Shown here: one piece after another, positions 25,378 to 33,793 of the stretch
Layout: each line of letters starts with the position of its first letter
Numbering within the stretch: the first letter of the stretch is position 1
Assembly (NCBI RefSeq): GCF_021532625.1
Contig: NZ_JAKGAR010000001.1
Location: 1,240,001-1,304,000, forward strand
Reading direction: 5' to 3'
Source: Octadecabacter algicola
GTDB lineage: Bacteria; Pseudomonadota; Alphaproteobacteria; Rhodobacterales; Rhodobacteraceae
DNA length: 64,000 nucleotides
Notes under the pieces: model-generated
The model's database searches: none
What the model was told of the DNA's origin: nothing
The model's input: only the letters and a program-made list of their open reading frames with translations
Translations under genes and position numbers: made by a program

Positions 25378-26940
25378 TCAGAAATCAGTCGGGGCACCAC
25401 CCTCAGAAATGCGCCGCGCAACAAAGTCTTCCAGCTCGGACTTGATACCTGCATCTATGGGCGGTTCTTCGTAATCCGCGATAATCTCTTTGAAGGTACG
25501 GTGGGCGCGTTCTGCCGTCCAAACACCTCCGGCAAGTTCCCATGCTTCAAAGTTGCGCCAATCAGACACAAACGGCGAATAGAACGCGTCCTCATAGCGG
25601 TCTTGCGTATGCTGAATGCCAAAGAAATGCCCGCGAGGGCCGACCTCTTTGATGGCATCAATTGCGATTTCTTCGGGGCCCGTCGCGGTCACGGAGGGCT
25701 CCATATACCGCTGGATCATCTGCAAGACTTCGCAATCCATTACAAACTTTTCAGGGCTGGCAATCAGCCCCCCTTCAAGCCAACCCGCCGCATGATAAAC
25801 CATATTGGTTCCCGACTGGACCGACGCCCAAAGCGAGTTTGAGGTTTCCCACATCGCCTGCCCATCCGGCACATTGGCCGCACAAACACCGCTTGATCGC
25901 AGCGGAAGCCCGTAAAACCGCGCCATTTGCCCCGTCATCTGGGTCGCACGCATATACTCAGGCGTGCCAAATGCTGGGGCGCCGGATTTCATATCAACGT
26001 TGCTGGTGAACGTGCCGATCACACAGGCGGCGCCGGGGCGGACATATTGAAACAGCGCAATGGCAGACAAGGCTTCTGCAATGGACAAGGCGACCGCGCC
26101 CGACATCGTCACAGGAGCCATAGCGCCCGCCAAGGTAAACGGTGTCACTACAACCGCTTGCCCGCGCCGAACACAGCGCAGGCATCCATCGATCATGGGG
26201 ACGTCATGTTTCAATGGCGATGTGGAATTAATGTTTGTGTACATCTTTGGGCTGGATTCGAATTCCTCATCCGTCCATCCACCGGAGATACGAACCATTT
26301 CCATCACGTCTTCGACGCGTTCCTTACCCAGCGAATAAGCGTGGCTGACTTTGTCGGTCAGGATCAGTTTATCCAATCCTATCACAAGATGCCGATCGCG
26401 TGGATGAACATCGACAGCTTCGACGGGATAACCACCCGCAAAATGGATGCAGTTGAAATACTGCGTCAGACGCAAAAGATCGCTGGACTGCTTTCGATTG
26501 CCAGTGACTTTGCGACCAATCTCAAGGTCGAAGTAATTCGGGGGCGAAGACACATTCCCAAACAGGATATGGCCCCCGCCGATTGTAATCTTTCGATCCG
26601 GATTGCGCGGCGTAATGTCAAACTGCTCTGGCGCTTTGCCGACCATCTCCATGACCCAATCACGCCCCATCCGAACGTTGGTCCCGTCAACTGTGCAACC
26701 GGCTTCTTTGAAAATCTCGATCGCTTCTTCATTCAGAAACTCGATCCCGATTTCTTCAAGGATCCGCATTGCCCCGTCGTGGATGGCTTGAACACCATCT
26801 TCGCCAAGGGGTTCGGTCGGCCTGTCGATATTGATCGGAATCCGCCACGGCATTTGGTTCAGTTTTGCGGTTTGACGTTTGGCGGCATTGGCTGCACGGC
26901 CGCCAGCGCGACGGCGTTTGGGGGCGGTGTCGTTTGACAT
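25378..26940 (-). CDS. Trimethylamine methyltransferase (MttB) family protein, non-pyrrolysine type
   Basis: 520 residues. After a basic tail (SNDTAPKRRRAGGRAANAAK) comes the MttB TIM-barrel fold: GAMRILEEIGIEFLNEEAIE, GGHILFGNVSSPPNYFD, LTLAGAMAPVTMSGAV-like FTLAGAMAPVTMSG, and GIQHTQDRYEDAFY. The frame reads through without an in-frame amber codon, so it lacks pyrrolysine and belongs to the branch that demethylates quaternary amines such as glycine betaine or carnitine with a cobalamin protein. No corrinoid protein or methyl-corrinoid:THF methyltransferase gene is adjacent. Ribosome site CGGAG upstream. Substrate unknown; glycine betaine would fit the carnitine genes 8 kb away. Confidence 0.85.
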   Translation of the reverse strand: MSNDTAPKRRRAGGRAANAAKRQTAKLNQMPWRIPINIDRPTEPLGEDGVQAIHDGAMRILEEIGIEFLNEEAIEIFKEAGCTVDGTNVRMGRDWVMEMVGKAPEQFDITPRNPDRKITIGGGHILFGNVSSPPNYFDLEIGRKVTGNRKQSSDLLRLTQYFNCIHFAGGYPVEAVDVHPRDRHLVIGLDKLILTDKVSHAYSLGKERVEDVMEMVRISGGWTDEEFESSPKMYTNINSTSPLKHDVPMIDGCLRCVRRGQAVVVTPFTLAGAMAPVTMSGAVALSIAEALSAIALFQYVRPGAACVIGTFTSNVDMKSGAPAFGTPEYMRATQMTGQMARFYGLPLRSSGVCAANVPDGQAMWETSNSLWASVQSGTNMVYHAAGWLEGGLIASPEKFVMDCEVLQMIQRYMEPSVTATGPEEIAIDAIKEVGPRGHFFGIQHTQDRYEDAFYSPFVSDWRNFEAWELAGGVWTAERAHRTFKEIIADYEEPPIDAGIKSELEDFVARRISEGGAPTDF

Positions 26941-27037
26941 TTTATGGCTCCGGTTACGGTGCCTTTAGCGTGACAGCCTAAAATCCGAGCGCGGCGCGGT
27001 TTGCGACATCTGCTGTCGTAAACTGTGCATCAGGCAG

Positions 27038-27736
27038 CTAGAGACCCAACCACGCAGGTAATTCGGCAATCGAACCCAAGACGACATCCGCATGTGGTGC
27101 CAGCTCATCGTGCCCTGCTACACCTGTCAAAACCGCAACCGTTGTCATCCCCGCAGCCCGTCCTGCGTGCAGGTCGTGGGTGCTGTCACCGACCATGGCA
27201 CAGACGTCAGGCGAAAGCCCTGTCGTCGCGCAGAAAGCGTGCAATTGGCCCGCTGCTGGTTTGCCGCCAAATCCGGAATCAAACCCCGCGATGAAATCAA
27301 AGAACCGCGTCGCGCCTGCGACGTCTAAATGCGCGCGTGCAGGTTCCTCAGCATCATTGGTTGCTACCCCCAGTTTCAGGCTCGCAGTTTTCAAGCGGTC
27401 CAGAAATGGCACCAAAGGTGCAGCCTCAACCTGCGGCACATCCATGGTTGCAGCATTGAAACGCGCAATGATTGGGGCCGTTTCACTGTCCGGAAGGTAC
27501 GGTAAAGCAGCCAAGGCCACATCCTCGATCGTACCGGCAATCACAATACTTTGCGGTTTGAACAATCCAGCATCAAGATCATACCCTAAAGCCTGAGCCA
27601 GTGGCGCAAGCATCTCGGGCGCATTTGCAGTCTCGGCCGCCAGCATTCCGCGCGCCCAAGCCCCCCATGTCGCATTGAAATCAAAAAGCGTGCCATCTTT
27701 ATCGAAGATCACACCTTTGATTGCCTTTTCGGTCAT
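27038..27736 (-). CDS. HAD-family phosphatase, phosphoglycolate phosphatase-like
   Basis: 232 residues. HAD motif I VIFDKDGTLFDFN (nucleophile and acid Asp), motif II LGVATND, the Lys in GGKPAAGQL and motif IV VGDSTHDLHAGRAAGM are all present; the cap is the helical C1 type. Members act on small phosphate esters such as 2-phosphoglycolate. The ATG at 27736 overlaps the TGA of the DUF3572 gene (ATGA), so translation is coupled; this decides the start over a TTG two codons upstream. Substrate unknown. Confidence 0.88.
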   Translation of the reverse strand: MTEKAIKGVIFDKDGTLFDFNATWGAWARGMLAAETANAPEMLAPLAQALGYDLDAGLFKPQSIVIAGTIEDVALAALPYLPDSETAPIIARFNAATMDVPQVEAAPLVPFLDRLKTASLKLGVATNDAEEPARAHLDVAGATRFFDFIAGFDSGFGGKPAAGQLHAFCATTGLSPDVCAMVGDSTHDLHAGRAAGMTTVAVLTGVAGHDELAPHADVVLGSIAELPAWLGL

Positions 27737-28020
27737 GTCCAATGCACAGCCTCTGCTCCCGGTAGCGCATAACGCGCGGTTAAGGGTTCTTCGTACTTAA
27801 GATGATGAACATCGCAGAACTCCACGACCCACGTATCGTCCATTGTTAAGAAATCGAGCACCGCCGCCAGAAAAGCGGGGTTTTCCGCCTGTTCTCTCAA
27901 CTCATCTGCATTTGCGCCAGAAGCCCCTAAAAACACTGGGAAAAGCTCTTCGTTTTGGCCAAGCCATGACAACGCTAAAATAGCAATTTGTTCGGCACGC
28001 TCGGGGGACATCACATTCAT
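27733..28020 (-). CDS. DUF3572 family protein
   Basis: About 95 residues, cytosolic and acidic, with the DUF3572 core AEQIAILALSWLGQNEELFP, FLGASGANADELREQAENP and FLAAVLDFLTMDDTWVVEFC. No function is known for the family. Start is uncertain between GTG at 28029, ATG at 28020 and ATG at 28011; the last is about 11 nt after AAGG. It is co-transcribed with the HAD phosphatase through an ATGA overlap and is divergent from the PleD-type gene. Confidence 0.8.
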   Translation of the reverse strand: MNVMSPERAEQIAILALSWLGQNEELFPVFLGASGANADELREQAENPAFLAAVLDFLTMDDTWVVEFCDVHHLKYEEPLTARYALPGAEAVHWT

Positions 28021-28105
28021 TACCTTCACGGAAAGAGTTTCTTAACCATTTAATACGCAAACTTAGTGAACAGTAAATTGATGCAAAGCGTGAAAGGTTT
28101 CAAGA

Positions 28106-29485
28106 ATGCCTGGGGACATACTGATCATAGATTGCGCTGCCACGAACCGGATCATCCTGAAAGTTAAACTTCTCACAGCCCAATATCGCGTGCGACCCTG
28201 CTCAAATGTCGCTGAGGCGAAGGTCGAAATCGCGGCATCTCTTCCAGATCTCATCTTGATGGACATCGGCACGGACACAGAGGCCATCATGGCGTTTTGC
28301 CAATCTCTAAAGGCGCAGGAAGACACAAGTTTGATACCAATTATTGCCACAGGTGGGTTTTCCACCCCACAAGAACGCGTGACCGCCCTTGAAGCTGGGG
28401 CGGATGACGTTCTGACGAAGCCTTTTGATGATCACATCCTACAAGCCCGTATCAGAAGCATGTTGCGGGCACGCGATGCACGTCAAGAACTCCGCATGCG
28501 GGAAGGAACGAGAACTGCGCTTGGGTTCGCAGAAGCCTGCAGCGACTTTACAGCTCCGTCGACGGTTGTGATTGCCACGATGGACGGTAAGGCCACGGGC
28601 GATGGGCTTGATCTCGAAAACTGCCAAGTGTCTAGCGTTGCAATAGAACGGCTAACTTCGGGCACTGAACGAAACACTGCGGCGGATCTCTTTGTTGTTG
28701 ATTTCAGGTTAGGGCTTCCTGACGATACTATCCTGTTTCGACTGTTATCTGAGCTGCGCAGCCGATCCAAAACCCGGCATTCCAGCATCTTAGCGCTTCT
28801 ATCGTCCAATACACGCCAAGCAGCAGCGATGGCGCTTGATCTTGGTGCCAATGATATCGTTACATCGCCAGTCGCAGACGACGAAATTCGGCACCGATGC
28901 CGCGTTCTATTACAAGCCAAACACGAAGCCGCTGCACTGCGCCGCACGGTCGAAACAGGCCTTGAGGCGGCGATCACGGATCCCCTGACCGGCCTGTTTA
29001 ACCGCCGCTATGCCCTGCCCCATCTGGCACGACTATCTGAACAAAGCCGGAAGACGGGTCGCCAATTTGCGATTATGGCGCTCGATCTAGATCACTTCAA
29101 AGGGATCAACGACACTTATGGTCATAAGGCAGGTGACGAGGTACTGCGGCAAGTCGCGCTTCGGCTGCAAGGAAACTTGCGAGCAGTTGATCTTCTGGCA
29201 CGCATCGGCGGCGAGGAATTTTTGGTTGCGATCCCGAATAGCGACGTGGTTCATGCGCGCACAGCGGCTGAAAGACTATGCAAACTCATCGGAGACACAC
29301 CATTTTTCGTCGGCGAAGACGGGACCGAATTAAGCATAACAATGTCGGTCGGCGTCAGCCTCAACAGCGGACCACAGACTGACGACGAAGAAGCCGACCT
29401 AGAAGAGCTGGTAAACGCCGCAGATCTGGCGCTTTATGCAGCGAAAAGCGGTGGCCGGAACATGGTTAGCCTTTCAGCCGCTTGA
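28106..29485 (+). CDS. pleD: PleD-type response regulator with GGEEF diguanylate cyclase domain
   Basis: 459 residues. REC1 (1-120) has the acidic Asp9, phospho-acceptor Asp53 (LILMDIG) and conserved Lys in VLTKPFDD. REC2 (about 155-275) is degenerate, with VTSPVAD where the Lys should be. The GGEEF domain (about 290-455) contains DPLTGLFNRR, DLDHFKGINDTYGHKAGDEV and the active-site RIGGEEF, with an RAVD allosteric I-site five residues before it. This is the layout of Caulobacter PleD: phosphorylation-driven dimerisation, c-di-GMP synthesis and product inhibition. It controls surface versus motile life in relatives. Its stop directly abuts the stop of the convergent gene. Confidence 0.9.
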   Translation: MPGDILIIDCAATNRIILKVKLLTAQYRVRPCSNVAEAKVEIAASLPDLILMDIGTDTEAIMAFCQSLKAQEDTSLIPIIATGGFSTPQERVTALEAGADDVLTKPFDDHILQARIRSMLRARDARQELRMREGTRTALGFAEACSDFTAPSTVVIATMDGKATGDGLDLENCQVSSVAIERLTSGTERNTAADLFVVDFRLGLPDDTILFRLLSELRSRSKTRHSSILALLSSNTRQAAAMALDLGANDIVTSPVADDEIRHRCRVLLQAKHEAAALRRTVETGLEAAITDPLTGLFNRRYALPHLARLSEQSRKTGRQFAIMALDLDHFKGINDTYGHKAGDEVLRQVALRLQGNLRAVDLLARIGGEEFLVAIPNSDVVHARTAAERLCKLIGDTPFFVGEDGTELSITMSVGVSLNSGPQTDDEEADLEELVNAADLALYAAKSGGRNMVSLSAA

Positions 29486-29983
29486 TTAGTTCTTTCGAGG
29501 GCCATGACGGTCTTCGCGCGACGGCGGTCCCTGACGTGACTGACTTTCAAGACGATCCGCAAAGGCCGACCGTTCTTCTAAAGACATATTGCCGATTTCA
29601 GCACTCACCACATCCAGCACTGCGTCTTGCCCAACTTGCAGTCGGCGGCGTTGGCGCTGGAGTATCTCGAGGAATTTTTCACTATCGAATGCCTCAGCAC
29701 GGATTGTTGCCACGAGGGCCTGCATGTCCTCGTTCATCGCAGAACGATCCCGGCGTTGGAAAACATCGCTCTCGCGCAGCGCCGTGCGGACAGCCGCGCG
29801 GTTATCATCATCCATAGCGCGGGTCAGAGGGCCCGCTGTCAAATCGAAACGCTGTGAAGAACCAGGAGGGCCGCCGTTGAAAACAGCACCCGCTACAACA
29901 CCAAGAACAACAAGGTTCAGCGCCAGTGAAGACACCAGCAAGACACGTTGCCACCGCTTTGTTTTTCCTTGCTCATTCGCCAT
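29486..29983 (-). CDS. Periplasmic heavy-metal-sensor-like (CnrX/Spy-like) membrane protein
   Basis: 165 residues. One N-terminal transmembrane helix (VLLVSSLALNLVVLGVVAGA, about 14-36) is followed by a periplasmic helical hairpin (MDDDNRAAVRTALRESDVFQ, MQALVATIRAEAFDSEKFLE, VLDVVSAEIGNMSLEERSAF). This resembles the heavy-metal-resistance family that includes CnrX, ZraP and Spy. It ends in an Arg/Glu/Pro-rich tail. It is the third gene of a sigma factor unit, 2 bp after the small membrane protein, so it is a good candidate for the signal sensor of that circuit. Confidence 0.75.
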   Translation of the reverse strand: MANEQGKTKRWQRVLLVSSLALNLVVLGVVAGAVFNGGPPGSSQRFDLTAGPLTRAMDDDNRAAVRTALRESDVFQRRDRSAMNEDMQALVATIRAEAFDSEKFLEILQRQRRRLQVGQDAVLDVVSAEIGNMSLEERSAFADRLESQSRQGPPSREDRHGPRKN

Positions 29984-29985
29984 TC

Positions 29986-30342
29986 TTAACCCTCCAATGC
30001 CGCAAATAGATCGCTTTCAAGAAGCGGCACCTCAATGGTGTCTCCCCATAGTCCTGTCGACAGATCCGTCAGGGCAGCGGGTTGAGCCGCCCCAATCCAA
30101 ACACCAGCCACTGTCGCCGCTGCGAGGCCCGAAAACGTCGGCCAGCCGCCGATCACGTCTCGGAACATCGCACTAAGCCCACGTTTGGGTCGTTGCGGTA
30201 CAGTTGCCCCTTCGGCCAAGACCATGTCGGCATCCAGCATAATCCGGTTCATCAGATCCTCTGACGGAACTGGATCAGCAACGCGCATTTGCGCGAAGGT
30301 CTCATTCAGCATCTTTTCGTCATTGTCAGTGGTCATCTTCAT
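29986..30342 (-). CDS. Small membrane protein, putative anti-sigma factor
   Basis: 118 residues (a second ATG at 30336 is possible). About 65 cytoplasmic residues (MLNETFAQMRVADPVPSEDL and following) precede one membrane span (PTFSGLAAATVAGVWIGAAQ, about 68-88) and a short periplasmic tail. The gene overlaps the end of the ECF sigma factor gene by 17 bp. Position, size and topology are those of a membrane-bound anti-sigma factor, although no ZAS motif (HxxxCxxC) is present. Role is inferred from context only. Confidence 0.7.
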   Translation of the reverse strand: MKMTTDNDEKMLNETFAQMRVADPVPSEDLMNRIMLDADMVLAEGATVPQRPKRGLSAMFRDVIGGWPTFSGLAAATVAGVWIGAAQPAALTDLSTGLWGDTIEVPLLESDLFAALEG

Positions 30343-30907
30343 ACCCCAATTCTGCTTTGCGTCCCGCCAGTCGTGCGATCAGGGAACGCTTTCCCCGTGC
30401 TATCAGACTTTCGACTGTGCGCACATTCGTCTTCATAATCTCTGCAATCTCCGGATTGCTGCGGTCTTCTAAGTGGCGCAGCGTGACCGCTTCAGCCTGT
30501 CGTTCTGGCAGATCACATAACGCTGTGCGCAAGGCCTGTGCGCGCGCTGTGTCCTGCAATGTTTCCGCCACAGATGGCGCTGTGTCGGCGGGTTCTTCGA
30601 TACTGTCGATATCAACACCGCGTCCGGACTTTCGCAATCGATCCGTACACAGGTTTGCCACAACGCGGTAAAGCCATGTCGTCACTTTAGCCCGGTCCGG
30701 GTCCCACTCTGGCGCGATCTTCCACAGACGCAGCATCGCTTCTTGCGCGACATCTTCTGCTTCTGCCCGGTTACCCAGCATTCGATAGGCTTGCCCCATT
30801 ACACGCGGGGTCAACCGCTGGGTCAATTCCAGCGCAGCACTGCGGTCGCCGCCGGAAAAGGCCGCTAATAAATCCGCGTCGGTTAAGATCTTCGCCGAGT
30901 CTGTCAT
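30326..30907 (-). CDS. ECF-type RNA polymerase sigma factor
   Basis: 193 residues from the ATG at 30907. Region 2 is clear (LTPRVMGQAYRMLGNRAEAE, DVAQEAMLRLWKIAPEWDPD, TTWLYRVVANLCTDRLRK) and region 4 has the HTH (LRTALCDLPERQAEAVTLRH, NPEIAEIMKTNVRTVESLIA). There is no extra C-terminal domain. The overlapping membrane gene and the metal-sensor-like gene downstream suggest release from an envelope-located inhibitor. No promoter consensus for it can be proposed safely from one locus. Confidence 0.9.
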   Translation of the reverse strand: MTDSAKILTDADLLAAFSGGDRSAALELTQRLTPRVMGQAYRMLGNRAEAEDVAQEAMLRLWKIAPEWDPDRAKVTTWLYRVVANLCTDRLRKSGRGVDIDSIEEPADTAPSVAETLQDTARAQALRTALCDLPERQAEAVTLRHLEDRSNPEIAEIMKTNVRTVESLIARGKRSLIARLAGRKAELGYEDDH

Positions 30908-30954
30908 AGAACGTAGTGCTATCCATGTCGTTGGGCCGTCACAAGGTAAGATAG

Positions 30955-30983
30955 GTGGCACGGCGGATCATCCGCCGTGCCAC
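30955..30983. terminator. Perfect 14-bp palindrome between the EF-hand and sigma factor genes
   Basis: GTGGCACGGCGGAT and ATCCGCCGTGCCAC are perfect 14-bp arms around a single C. As RNA it folds into a very stable hairpin. It lies 10 bp after the EF-hand gene stop and 48 bp before the sigma factor start, both on the minus strand. There is no U-tract, so it may be a 3'-end stabiliser or an operator as well as a terminator. Confidence 0.65.
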
Positions 30984-30992
30984 GGGTCGTTC

Positions 30993-31523
30993 TTAGTTGT
31001 CGCCGCGCGGGCCACGTTCGCCGCGTTCGCCACGCTCACCGCGTTCGGCCATACGTGATTTCGCTGCTTCAAACTCTTCAGCGCTAACCGTGCCGTCTTC
31101 GTTGGCATCTACGCGGTCAAACATGCGCTCAAGGTTTGGTCCACGACGACCTTGACGGTCTTCCATCTGGGCTGCCATTTCTTCAGCCTGCAAAAGTCCG
31201 TCACCATTGGTGTCCGCATTTTCGATCCGTTCAGCAAGACGTTCGTTGGCACGTTCGGCACGCTGAGCGTCGCGTTGCGCAGTCATTTCTTCGGCAGACA
31301 AACCACCGTCTCCGTTTGTGTCTGCTGCTGCAAAGCGTTCTGCTGCAAGTGTCTGCATTGCTGTTTCGATTTCTTCGAGCGTTACGCCGCCGTCTGCATT
31401 GACGTCGAGCTGTTCGAATGTTGGCATTTCCATACGCTGGCCACGGTCGTTATCACGCGCATCTGCTGTTGCCGCTACTGTCGCGCCTGCTGCGATTGCT
31501 GCCACAAGAATAAAGGTCTTCAT
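30993..31523 (-). CDS. Secreted EF-hand protein
   Basis: 176 residues with a cleavable signal peptide (MKTFILVAAIAAGATVAATA). Four EF-hand loops can be read: DVNADGGVTLEE, DTNGDGGLSAEE, DTNGDGLLQAEE and DANEDGTVSAEE, all with good Asp/Asn/Glu calcium ligands. The C-terminus is a short RGE repeat (GERGERGERGPRGDN). It is probably a periplasmic calcium-binding protein. It lies just upstream of the ECF sigma factor gene on the same strand, separated by a strong hairpin, so it may be a target of, or a partner in, that circuit. Confidence 0.85.
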   Translation of the reverse strand: MKTFILVAAIAAGATVAATADARDNDRGQRMEMPTFEQLDVNADGGVTLEEIETAMQTLAAERFAAADTNGDGGLSAEEMTAQRDAQRAERANERLAERIENADTNGDGLLQAEEMAAQMEDRQGRRGPNLERMFDRVDANEDGTVSAEEFEAAKSRMAERGERGERGERGPRGDN

Positions 31524-31717
31524 TTTTTAGTTCCAATCTTTGGTTTGTATTGAGCGACGTCTTAGCCGCTGATGTAAGTGAAACGGGACAGCTCGAAATT
31601 TCCGTCGTTTTTGCACCAAAAAAATTTTCAGACCGTGCGCCGCGACACTTTCGCCTATAGTCTCTGGCCTTAAAAACAGGCCACAAAGACGGGATTAATG
31701 TTTAATGAGGTGACCAG

Positions 31718-32107
31718 ATGTCCCAAGACGCTGCCCCGACTGCCGAACGCCCGACAAAGCCCGCAATCTGGAACGGATTGCGCCGCTGCTGCCCAAACTG
31801 TGGCGAAGGGAAGATTTTTGATGGTTACCTGAAAGTCGTGGACAACTGCCCTGTCTGCAACGAAGACTTATCTCATAGCCGCGCAGATGATGGGCCCGCC
31901 TATCTTACTATTCTGGTCGTCGGACATGTTCTGGCGATCCTTATGCACCTTGGATTTTCTCAATTCCGGCCGGACCCGCTCTTGTTTGCCTCTGTGCTGA
32001 CGGTGATTTGTGTTGGGTTGTCTCTCTTTCTATTGCCGCGCTTTAAGGGCATGATCATTGGGATTCAGTGGGCCCGCAGAATGCATGGGTTTGGCGGCAC
32101 CACATAA
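31718..32107 (+). CDS. DUF983 zinc-ribbon membrane protein
   Basis: 129 residues. An N-terminal zinc ribbon (RRCCPNCGEGKIFDGYLKVV, CPVCNEDLSH) leads to DDGPAYLTILVVGHVLAILM and two membrane helices, ending RFKGMIIGIQWARRMHGFGG. All are standard for DUF983. Function is unknown; members often lie near cytochrome oxidase or Nudix genes. A Nudix gene follows after 21 bp and is probably co-transcribed. Confidence 0.9.
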   Translation: MSQDAAPTAERPTKPAIWNGLRRCCPNCGEGKIFDGYLKVVDNCPVCNEDLSHSRADDGPAYLTILVVGHVLAILMHLGFSQFRPDPLLFASVLTVICVGLSLFLLPRFKGMIIGIQWARRMHGFGGTT

Positions 32108-32128
32108 GCCACGAAAGCAAGCTATTTG

Positions 32129-32818
32129 ATGAGCGATCAAATCGACAAGACAGCGGTACGCGATGCGGCAACCGTCATCGTGCTGCGTGATCGTGAAACA
32201 AAACCACGTGTTTTAATGGGACAGCGCGGGGCGTCTGCGGCCTTTATGCCAAACAAATACGTCTTTCCAGGGGGCGCAGTTGATACTGTCGACGGTGCGA
32301 TAGACTTATCGTTGCCAGCCAAAACACAGGCAAACCTGAGCGAAGACAGCACACGATCCGCGACAGCCCTTGCCGCCGCCGCAATACGGGAATTGTGGGA
32401 AGAAACGGGGCAGATATTGGGGCGAGCCGCCAATTGGCCAGACCCGCCCAAAGGCTGGCGTGGGTTTGCAGCATCAGGCCATTTGCCCGACGCATCTGCG
32501 CTTGATTTCGTCTTTCGAGCGGTAACACCGCAAGGCCGCCCCCGCCGCTTCGATGCTCGGTTCTTCGCGGTTAATGCGTCCCGTCTGGCCAGCGACCCTG
32601 ATGATTTCACCCGTGCAGAAGATGAATTGAGCCATCTGCACTGGGTTCCTTTGGATGAAGCCCGCGCGCTCGACCTGCCGTTCATCACAGAAGTTGTCTT
32701 GGCTGAAATTTCCGCGTCGTTGCGGCGTGGTCCGGCGCCCAGCGTTCCATTCTTTCGCAACGATGATGAAACGCATTTGGTGACGCGGCTCGGCGGACGT
32801 AGCCCGCTGGACGTCTAA
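32129..32818 (+). CDS. Nudix hydrolase
   Basis: 229 residues. The Nudix box is recognisable around AAAAIRELWEETGQILGR (REL-x-EE-x-G), with VFPGGAVDTVDGAIDLSLPA before it and a long insert between strand and box, as in the NUDT19/coenzyme A pyrophosphatase-like group. LSHLHWVPLDEARALDLPFI is the C-terminal family feature. Substrate is unknown. ATG at 32129 preferred over the TTG one codon before. Its TAA overlaps the stop of the convergent DMT gene. Confidence 0.87.
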   Translation: MSDQIDKTAVRDAATVIVLRDRETKPRVLMGQRGASAAFMPNKYVFPGGAVDTVDGAIDLSLPAKTQANLSEDSTRSATALAAAAIRELWEETGQILGRAANWPDPPKGWRGFAASGHLPDASALDFVFRAVTPQGRPRRFDARFFAVNASRLASDPDDFTRAEDELSHLHWVPLDEARALDLPFITEVVLAEISASLRRGPAPSVPFFRNDDETHLVTRLGGRSPLDV

Positions 32819-33720
32819 GTCACTAGGATCAACGCCAGAACCGATAGCATCAACAAAGCACCACCCCAAAGCTCTCTCGCTGTGATCTTTTCTTTGAAAA
32901 AGAAAAACGAGACAAACAACGAAAACAGCAATTCTATCTGCCCCAAGGCCTTAACGTAGGCCACGGTTTGCAATGTGAACGCGATAAACCAGCTGGCTGA
33001 TCCAATCATACTGGTGATCCCGACCAGCCCCGCGATACGCCAGTTCGCCAAAACCCGGCTGATCTCCCCTGCTTCGCGCAGACGTAGATAGGCAGCCATC
33101 GCGATGGTCTGAGCGGTCGTCACACACGCGAGCGTCAACGTCGCCCGTAAGAACACGTCGCCAGTTTCAAGCGACAGCGACGCCCCGCGATAACCAACAC
33201 CGGAACAGGCAAACAGCAGACCAGATGCCAGACCCAGCCCAGTTGCACGATTTAGGATCCGTTTGCGCCACGGATCGCTGGATACCGTTGGCGGATCAGA
33301 AAGCAGCAACACACCCGCCACACCGATTAGGATGACCGCAAAGCCCCAGCTTGAGACGCCTTCGCCCAAAACGATAAGACCAACGAACACGGCCATGAGG
33401 GCCTCTGTCTTTTTGAATGTGATACCAACCGCGAAGTTACGGTGCGCAAAAAGGGCCACGACGCACATCGTCGCCAAGATCTGAGCCAATCCACCCGCCA
33501 GCGCATAAGGCCAGAAACGTGCAGGAATTTCGGGCAGGTTTTGCCCCGTGAGGGCGGCGTAAATCAGAACGCCAAGCGCGACCAAAGGCGCGGAATAAAC
33601 GAACCGCGCAAACGTCGCCCCCGCCGTGCTAAGCCGCGTCGCGCGCAGTTGCTTTTGTAACCCGAAACGGGCCGTCTGTGCCAAAGCGGCCAAAATCGTG
33701 ACGTAAATCCAAGCGTCCAT
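32815..33720 (-). CDS. DMT-superfamily (EamA) transporter
   Basis: 301 residues with ten predicted membrane helices in two EamA repeats (TFARFVYSAPLVALGVLIYA; FKKTEALMAVFVGLIVLGEG; FIAFTLQTVAYVKALGQIEL; FFFFKEKITARELWGGALLM). These are metabolite exporters or importers; the substrate cannot be read from sequence. Tail-to-tail with the Nudix gene through a CTAA overlap. Confidence 0.88.
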   Translation of the reverse strand: MDAWIYVTILAALAQTARFGLQKQLRATRLSTAGATFARFVYSAPLVALGVLIYAALTGQNLPEIPARFWPYALAGGLAQILATMCVVALFAHRNFAVGITFKKTEALMAVFVGLIVLGEGVSSWGFAVILIGVAGVLLLSDPPTVSSDPWRKRILNRATGLGLASGLLFACSGVGYRGASLSLETGDVFLRATLTLACVTTAQTIAMAAYLRLREAGEISRVLANWRIAGLVGITSMIGSASWFIAFTLQTVAYVKALGQIELLFSLFVSFFFFKEKITARELWGGALLMLSVLALILVT

Positions 33721-33793
33721 TCGCTACTCATGACGAGTTTGCCGTCCAGAAGCCAGACAGGAATGGTCTTGGCCAAGTATGGACGGGCTGCTT

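Noticed and set aside
25927-26937. 336-codon plus-strand frame opposite the MttB-family gene
   Set aside because: Antisense shadow of a well supported gene; Cys/His/Arg-rich translation with no domain.
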